From assembly GCA_023457135.1 (NCBI GenBank), contig JAEWMO010000040.1, forward strand, positions 1 through 8,312: a DNA stretch of 8,312 nt, written 5' to 3'. Made by a program: the position numbers and the translations under genes. Each line of letters begins with the position of its first letter. The first letter of the stretch is position 1. Positions 5,365 to 8,312 of the stretch are shown in pieces. The notes below the pieces were generated by a model, which saw only the letters and a list, made by a program, of their open reading frames with translations, was not told the origin of the DNA and ran no database searches. The stretch comes from Methanobacteriota archaeon (GTDB lineage Archaea; Halobacteriota; Methanomicrobia; Methanomicrobiales; Methanoculleaceae).

Positions 5365-6318
5365 TTACCCGAGCACAAGGATCCGGCGCGTCAGGCTCTT
5401 ATGCACCCGCTGCTCGTGCTCCTGCAGGATGGTGAAGTGCCGGGCGGCGATCGGCGTGATGTCGCGGTGCGTGACGACGACCGCGCGCCTCCCCGGCTTG
5501 AGGATCCGCCGGATCTCGGCGAGCGAGCCGTCGTAGAGCCGGTCCATGCTCTCCCCGTGGATCCTGACCGACTGGCCGTAGGGGAGGTCGGTCACGACCG
5601 AGTCGAGGGCGCCGTCGCAGACCGGGACCGCCGTGGCGTCGGCGATCATCACGTCCGAGCCGGGGAGGTTCTGCCGGTAGCCCGCGACCATCACGGGGTC
5701 GAAGTCGCTGCCGAGCACCCGGACGCCGATCTCGCGAGCCTCAAGGAGGATTCCGCCGGTGCCGCAGAAGGGGTCGAAGATCAGCTCCCCCGGCCGGACC
5801 AGGGAGATGTTGACGAGCGCCCGGCCCATCCGGGGCATCATCACGCCGGGGTGGAAGAACGGCCGGCGCATGGGGTTCCGGAACTCGAACCCGCCCCGGT
5901 CGATCCGCGCAATCACGCGGCCGAAGTAGCAGCGGTCATCCGAGACGACGGCGCGGTACTCTTCGACGGGGTCACGGAGCGAGACAGGGCCGGCGATGAG
6001 GCCACCGATCAGCTTCTCGACCTCAAGACGGGCCGCGTCCATGTGGGCCCCCTGGATCAGCTTCACCCGGCCGGCAAACGGCTTCTCGGTCCGGATGGCG
6101 AGGTCGCGGAGGAGGCCTGTGAGCCCCTCCTTCGAGGGCTCGCACTCGCCGAGGTACTCCATCACCACGTGCGTCAGGGCAAGCCGCCCGACGGCCTCCG
6201 GGTCCGGGCACTCCGCGACCGCGACCTGGGTCCGCCGGTCGAGGACGGTGCCCACGCACTCCAGTTCAGCAGCCGGGAGGTCGGGGTGCTCGCCGGAGAG
6301 TTCGAAGAGCAGTTTCAT
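5365..6318 (-). CDS. tRNA (guanine(10)-N2)-methyltransferase, archaeal Trm-G10/Trm11 type
   Basis: A 317-residue protein that methylates N2 of guanine 10 in the D-arm of tRNAs using SAM, in the cytoplasm. The N-terminal 150 residues are the substrate-binding part with a THUMP-like region. The linker RPFFHPGVMMPRMGRALVN (152-170) is characteristic of this family. The Rossmann domain has DPFCGTGG (182-189), an acidic GSDFD (204-208), DATAVP (227-232) and the catalytic DLPYG (244-248), the N2-guanine version of the N/D-P-P-Y motif with Leu in the second place, as in archaeal Trm-G10. The ATG at 6318 gives the family's usual MKLLFEL start. CTTTATCG is centred about 29 bases upstream and no ribosome-binding site is visible, suggesting a leaderless mRNA. 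Ends with TAA at 5365-5367. Confidence 0.9.
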   Translation of the reverse strand: MKLLFELSGEHPDLPAAELECVGTVLDRRTQVAVAECPDPEAVGRLALTHVVMEYLGECEPSKEGLTGLLRDLAIRTEKPFAGRVKLIQGAHMDAARLEVEKLIGGLIAGPVSLRDPVEEYRAVVSDDRCYFGRVIARIDRGGFEFRNPMRRPFFHPGVMMPRMGRALVNISLVRPGELIFDPFCGTGGILLEAREIGVRVLGSDFDPVMVAGYRQNLPGSDVMIADATAVPVCDGALDSVVTDLPYGQSVRIHGESMDRLYDGSLAEIRRILKPGRRAVVVTHRDITPIAARHFTILQEHEQRVHKSLTRRILVLG

Positions 6319-6342
6319 TCGTATGATATTGGGCCCGCGGGG

Positions 6343-6351
6343 CGATAAAGC
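6343..6351 (-). promoter_or_regulatory. TATA-like box, probable leaderless promoter of the tRNA methyltransferase
   Basis: The minus strand reads GCTTTATCG, centred about 29 bases before the ATG at 6318. It shares CTTTATC with the box at 2959-2970. Confidence 0.5.
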
Positions 6352-6455
6352 GGGGGGATGGAGGGGAGCGACCGAAAGCAGGGCTGGCTGTCGTGGGGAT
6401 CGTGAACCATGCACCTCCACCCGATCGGGCTCGAAGCCGGGTTAGATCTCAGACC

Positions 6456-6507
6456 CCCAGATATAGTAGAAACGAGGAAGAAGCCCAATACAGTGGACCG
6501 TGAGGAC
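6456..6507 (+). repeat. Direct repeat copy A (52 bp)
   Basis: Begins CCCAGATATAGTA and ends GGACCGTGAGGAC. By hand alignment it matches copy B at 6599-6649 in 44 of 52 columns, with one gap. Confidence 0.8.
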
Positions 6508-6598
6508 TGCGCACCTTCGCACCTGCGGTGCTCATACTCCGTTCCTTCAGAAACGCCGTTCTTCGGTGCTCGAACTCCTGCCCTTCGGCCAGTCGATT

Positions 6599-6649
6599 CC
6601 CAGATACAGTAAAACGAGGGTGAAGCCCGATATAGTGGACCGTGGGGAT
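6599..6649 (+). repeat. Direct repeat copy B (51 bp)
   Basis: Begins CCCAGATACAGTA and ends GGACCGTGGGGAT; second copy of the unit at 6456-6507, 143 bases further on. Most differences are transitions. Its end overlaps the left arm of the inverted repeat at 6634-6657. Confidence 0.8.
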
Positions 6650-6657
6650 ATCGCCAT
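6634..6657 (+). repeat. Left arm of an inverted repeat pair
   Basis: Contains TGGACCGTGGGGATATCGCCAT. The last 11 bases, GATATCGCCAT, recur exactly on the opposite strand at 6924-6914, and the flanking bases match apart from one gap and two or three substitutions. The arms enclose about 300 bases of hairpin-rich DNA. Confidence 0.65.
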
Positions 6658-6686
6658 TGGGGGGAGGGGCTGACGGGGAGTGCGAT

Positions 6687-6781
6687 GGTTCGTAGAACCG
6701 GAGCTCGAGCACCCGAAGGGTGCGGAGTGCGAGCGTAGCGAGCTTGAGCACCGATAGGTGCGAGGGGGGCCTGTCCCCCTC
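6687..6781 (+). other. Train of consecutive perfect hairpins, possible structured RNA
   Basis: Perfect stems follow one another: GGTTC-GTA-GAACC (6687-6699), GCACCC-GAA-GGGTGC (6709-6723), GCACC-GATA-GGTGC (6748-6761) and GAGGGGG-GCCTGT-CCCCCTC (6762-6781). Between the second and third is the direct repeat GCGAGC-GTA-GCGAGC (6729-6743). Loops are three or four bases, as in stable RNA hairpins. No promoter or terminator is clear, so transcription is unproven. Confidence 0.4.
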
Positions 6782-6913
6782 CCCTGCCTCCATCCGTAAG
6801 GAGACATGTAACCCCCACCCCGCCCGGCCTCCGGCCTCCTCAGTCTCACCTGCGGTGCTCAAACTCCTGCCGTTCCGGCAGTCGTTCCCAGCCCCAAGGG
6901 GCGGGGGCAGTGC

Positions 6914-6937
6914 ATGGCGATATCTCACAGTCCAGTG
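6914..6937 (-). repeat. Right arm of an inverted repeat pair
   Basis: On the minus strand it reads CACTGGACTGTGAGATATCG then CCAT, the partner of the arm at 6634-6657. Together they could be terminal inverted repeats of a small non-coding element, or the closing stem of a structured RNA. Confidence 0.65.
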
Positions 6938-7103
6938 TGCCGGGATATCCCCTCGCTCCCACCGGTCTCATCATCCCAATCGCAGCCCTGTCACGTGAAG
7001 CCCGCGGAACCTCCAGCCGGAACCCCACTCCACCCTCATGAAGGTCAACCCGGTTAACCAGGGAATAGCCTTTTCATCCATCAAGACTGAGGTAGATAAA
7101 ACC

Positions 7104-8132
7104 ATGCCGGATCTGACAATAAAGACAATCAAGGGCAATAGATACCTCTACCTCCGGGATAAGGTCAGAGTTAACTCAAAATCGCTGCCTCTCCAGGTAT
7201 ACATCGGAAGGCTCGAAAGAGTAACCCCGGAGGACCTTTTATCAAAACTCCCTGAACTTCGTGATCTGAGGTTAAAGACCTACCTCGACTACCGGCTGGA
7301 GCATTACTCATTCACGGCCCTCAACACAACCCGGGCGATCGAGCTTGAGAAAATTCGTTACTTCCACGGGCTTTTCAAGGAACTCTACCCTGATGAGAGC
7401 GAGCGGTACATTGATGCAATGTATCTCAGGTATGTCCAGGGCACGACAGCGATCGAAGGAAACACCATCAGTCTCCGGGAAGCGCAGGAACTCCTGGAAC
7501 ATAACATCTCCCCGGCGGGGAAGAAGATGGATGAGGTGTATGAGATTCTCAACTTCATCAATCTCCGAAGATACCTCGAAGGGTATTCCGGAGATATAAC
7601 TGAGAAACTCGTCAGGAAGATCCACGCAATACTGATGAGTGAGGTCCTCCGGAACCCGGGAGAGTATCGGAACATTCAGGTCGGCATCGAACAGGTAGAC
7701 TACGCGCCCCCCCCTGCAATCCTCGTCCCTGAAGAGATGCGTGCTCTCATCGGCTGGTACCGGCAGAATAAAGGCCGCCTGAACCCGTTTGAACTCGCCG
7801 TATTACTCCACACAAGATTCGAGATGATCCATCCGTTTGTCGATGGAAACGGGCGGGTCGGACGGGCGTTGATGAACCTGGTCCTGGAGCGGGCCGGTTA
7901 TCCAACACTCTACCTGGGATTGGAGCACCGGTCGGCCTACCTGAACGCGCTCACAAAGGCGGATGACGGGGACTATGCGCCGATCATCGAGACGCTCTAT
8001 GCCATCTACAGGGAACAGCACGGGCGTATCGCAGAAGAGGTCAGGCAGAAACTCTCCGGCAGCAACAGCAGAATCCGGGAGGAGAATGCCAGAATCGTCC
8101 GACAGTTTGTTGAACTGAAGAAGAAGGCTTGA
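7104..8132 (+). CDS. Fic family protein, class II (N-terminal inhibitory helix)
   Basis: A 342-residue protein with the Fic catalytic motif HPFVDGNGRVGR at about residues 243-254; its His is the catalytic base for transferring AMP or another nucleotide phosphate to a target hydroxyl. Upstream, TTAIEGN (114-120) fits the inhibitory (S/T)xxxE(G/N) motif, and its Glu would block ATP binding, so the enzyme is probably autoinhibited (class II). The flap region YRNIQVGI to YAPPPAILVP (188-208) precedes the active site. The N-terminal IKGNRYLYLRDKVR and QVYIGRLE form a small beta domain seen in many archaeal Fic proteins. The ATG at 7104 is preferred for its GAGGT ten bases upstream; an ATG at 7038 without such a site would add 22 residues. 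Codons are noticeably more AT-rich than in neighbours, suggesting transfer. No separate antitoxin gene is seen. Confidence 0.9.
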   Translation: MPDLTIKTIKGNRYLYLRDKVRVNSKSLPLQVYIGRLERVTPEDLLSKLPELRDLRLKTYLDYRLEHYSFTALNTTRAIELEKIRYFHGLFKELYPDESERYIDAMYLRYVQGTTAIEGNTISLREAQELLEHNISPAGKKMDEVYEILNFINLRRYLEGYSGDITEKLVRKIHAILMSEVLRNPGEYRNIQVGIEQVDYAPPPAILVPEEMRALIGWYRQNKGRLNPFELAVLLHTRFEMIHPFVDGNGRVGRALMNLVLERAGYPTLYLGLEHRSAYLNALTKADDGDYAPIIETLYAIYREQHGRIAEEVRQKLSGSNSRIREENARIVRQFVELKKKA

Positions 8133-8165
8133 TGGTAATCGAGCAGTCGCCCTGCAGGACGACCC

Positions 8166-8190
8166 GGTTCAGATCCCGCGCCGGGGCTCA
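8166..8190 (+). other. tRNA 3'-end-like fragment, possible attachment site
   Basis: GGTTCAGATCCCGCG followed by CCGGGGCTCA resembles the T-loop, the 3' T-stem strand and the 3' acceptor strand of an archaeal tRNA. The 5' T-stem strand does not pair and no upstream tRNA body is present, so it is not a tRNA gene. Such 3' fragments are left when elements integrate into tRNA genes. It lies 33 bases after the Fic stop. Confidence 0.3.
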
Positions 8191-8193
8191 GGC

Positions 8194-8216
8194 AAAACAG
8201 GTTCAAAAATAAAATT
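8194..8216 (-). terminator. T-rich terminator of the right-edge minus-strand gene
   Basis: On the minus strand the sequence contains TTTT, TTTTT and TTTT runs within 21 bases, starting about 25 bases after the stop codon at 8240. Archaeal RNA polymerase stops at such U-tracts without a hairpin. Confidence 0.55.
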
Positions 8217-8239
8217 GATATAGCGAGAGGGAACCCCCC

Positions 8240-8312
8240 TCACTTCACCGTCTCTTTCATCTTGTCGACGACGTCCTGAAAGAAGCCCTTGCCCTTCTTC
8301 GCGCCCTTCGCC
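8240..8312 (-). CDS. C-terminal fragment of an unidentified protein
   Basis: Only the last 23 codons and the TGA are inside the window. They encode AKGAKKGKGFFQDVVDKMKE and TVK, a Lys/Gly-rich stretch followed by a short amphipathic helix. Coding is supported by GC-ending codons typical of the neighbours and by a T-rich terminator just after the stop. The fragment is too short to name the family. It is convergent with the Fic gene. Confidence 0.55.
   Translation of the reverse strand, partial: AKGAKKGKGFFQDVVDKMKETVK

Larger units (their letters stand above)
6511..6890. repeat. Cluster of five GAGCACC hairpin motifs (REP-like)
   Basis: A shared core, GAGCACC-G(N)A-GGTGC preceded by GGAG or GCGAG, is found on the minus strand at 6540-6511, 6578-6561 (second arm decayed) and 6865-6846, and on the plus strand at 6700-6724 and 6738-6765. 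Perfect stems include 6519-6531, 6709-6723 and 6748-6761. The minus-strand copies at 6561-6605 and 6846-6893 share a longer unit that adds CTCCTGCC, TTC and AGTCG around another hairpin (CTGCCG-TTC-CGGCAG at 6867-6881). Repetition in both orientations suggests a dispersed palindromic repeat family. Confidence 0.7.
6319..7103. other. Gene-free, repeat-rich intergenic region, about 785 bases
   Basis: No frame here resembles a known protein; open frames on both strands contain translated repeats only. The region holds a 52-bp direct duplication, an inverted repeat pair, at least five copies of a GAGCACC hairpin motif, and a train of perfect small hairpins between 6687 and 6781. CCCGATCGGG at 6420-6429 is a further perfect palindrome. 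The left end carries the tRNA methyltransferase promoter. Confidence 0.7.

Noticed and set aside
5359..6348. A 329-codon plus-strand open frame antisense to the tRNA methyltransferase
   Set aside because: The opposite strand encodes a clearly recognisable tRNA methyltransferase with all motifs; the antisense product is His/Asp/Val/Pro-rich with no fold.
6511..6890. CRISPR array
   Set aside because: Repeats differ in orientation, spacing and length, are imperfect, and there are no uniform spacers or cas genes.
6449..6928. Minus-strand open frames through the repeat region
   Set aside because: Their products consist of translated repeats (for example the EFEHRR phrase occurring more than once) and do not resemble any protein.
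8100..8190. Complete tRNA gene after the Fic gene
   Set aside because: Only the T-loop and 3' acceptor-like part fit; the T-stem does not pair and there is no D-arm or anticodon arm.

Overview
The window looks like chromosomal DNA of a high-GC euryarchaeal methanogen, most likely a Methanomicrobiales member such as a Methanoculleus relative. The reasons are an archaeal-type tRNA(guanine-10) methyltransferase, a CTP-type lipid kinase family protein, AT-rich TATA-like boxes about 26-29 bases before transcription starts, several probably leaderless genes, and strong G/C bias at third codon positions that leaves long open antisense frames. The genus is an inference; no marker here proves it.

Left part (1-2870). 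A 4-alpha-glucanotransferase gene runs off the left edge on the minus strand. Divergent from it is a 61-residue DUF2795 gene. That gene ends two bases from the end of a minus-strand operon reading TIGR04255-family protein, methyltransferase-like protein, then proline dehydrogenase. The methyltransferase-like protein keeps the fold signature but has lost the acidic residues that normally hold S-adenosylmethionine. The dehydrogenase lacks one active-site glutamate. This operon is the best candidate for an undescribed function in the window.

Middle (2940-6320). A divergent plus-strand dolichol/diacylglycerol-kinase-type membrane protein is followed by a convergent minus-strand secreted or membrane-anchored protein of unknown function. 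Its roughly 490-base upstream region carries a perfect 10-bp dyad and further copies of the same box, which suggests an operator. Next on the minus strand come a small two-helix membrane protein with a zinc-ribbon tail and tRNA (guanine10-N2)-methyltransferase.

Right part (6320-8312). A gene-free stretch of nearly 800 bases is full of short hairpins, a 52-bp direct duplication and an inverted repeat pair, resembling a mobile non-coding element or a structured RNA. It is followed by a plus-strand class II Fic protein with visibly more AT-rich codon use than its neighbours. Just after it lies a sequence resembling the 3' end of a tRNA, a possible integration scar. The 3' end of an unidentified minus-strand gene closes the window.

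Functional links between neighbours are weak overall. The only convincing multi-gene unit is the TIGR04255 / methyltransferase-like / proline dehydrogenase operon.
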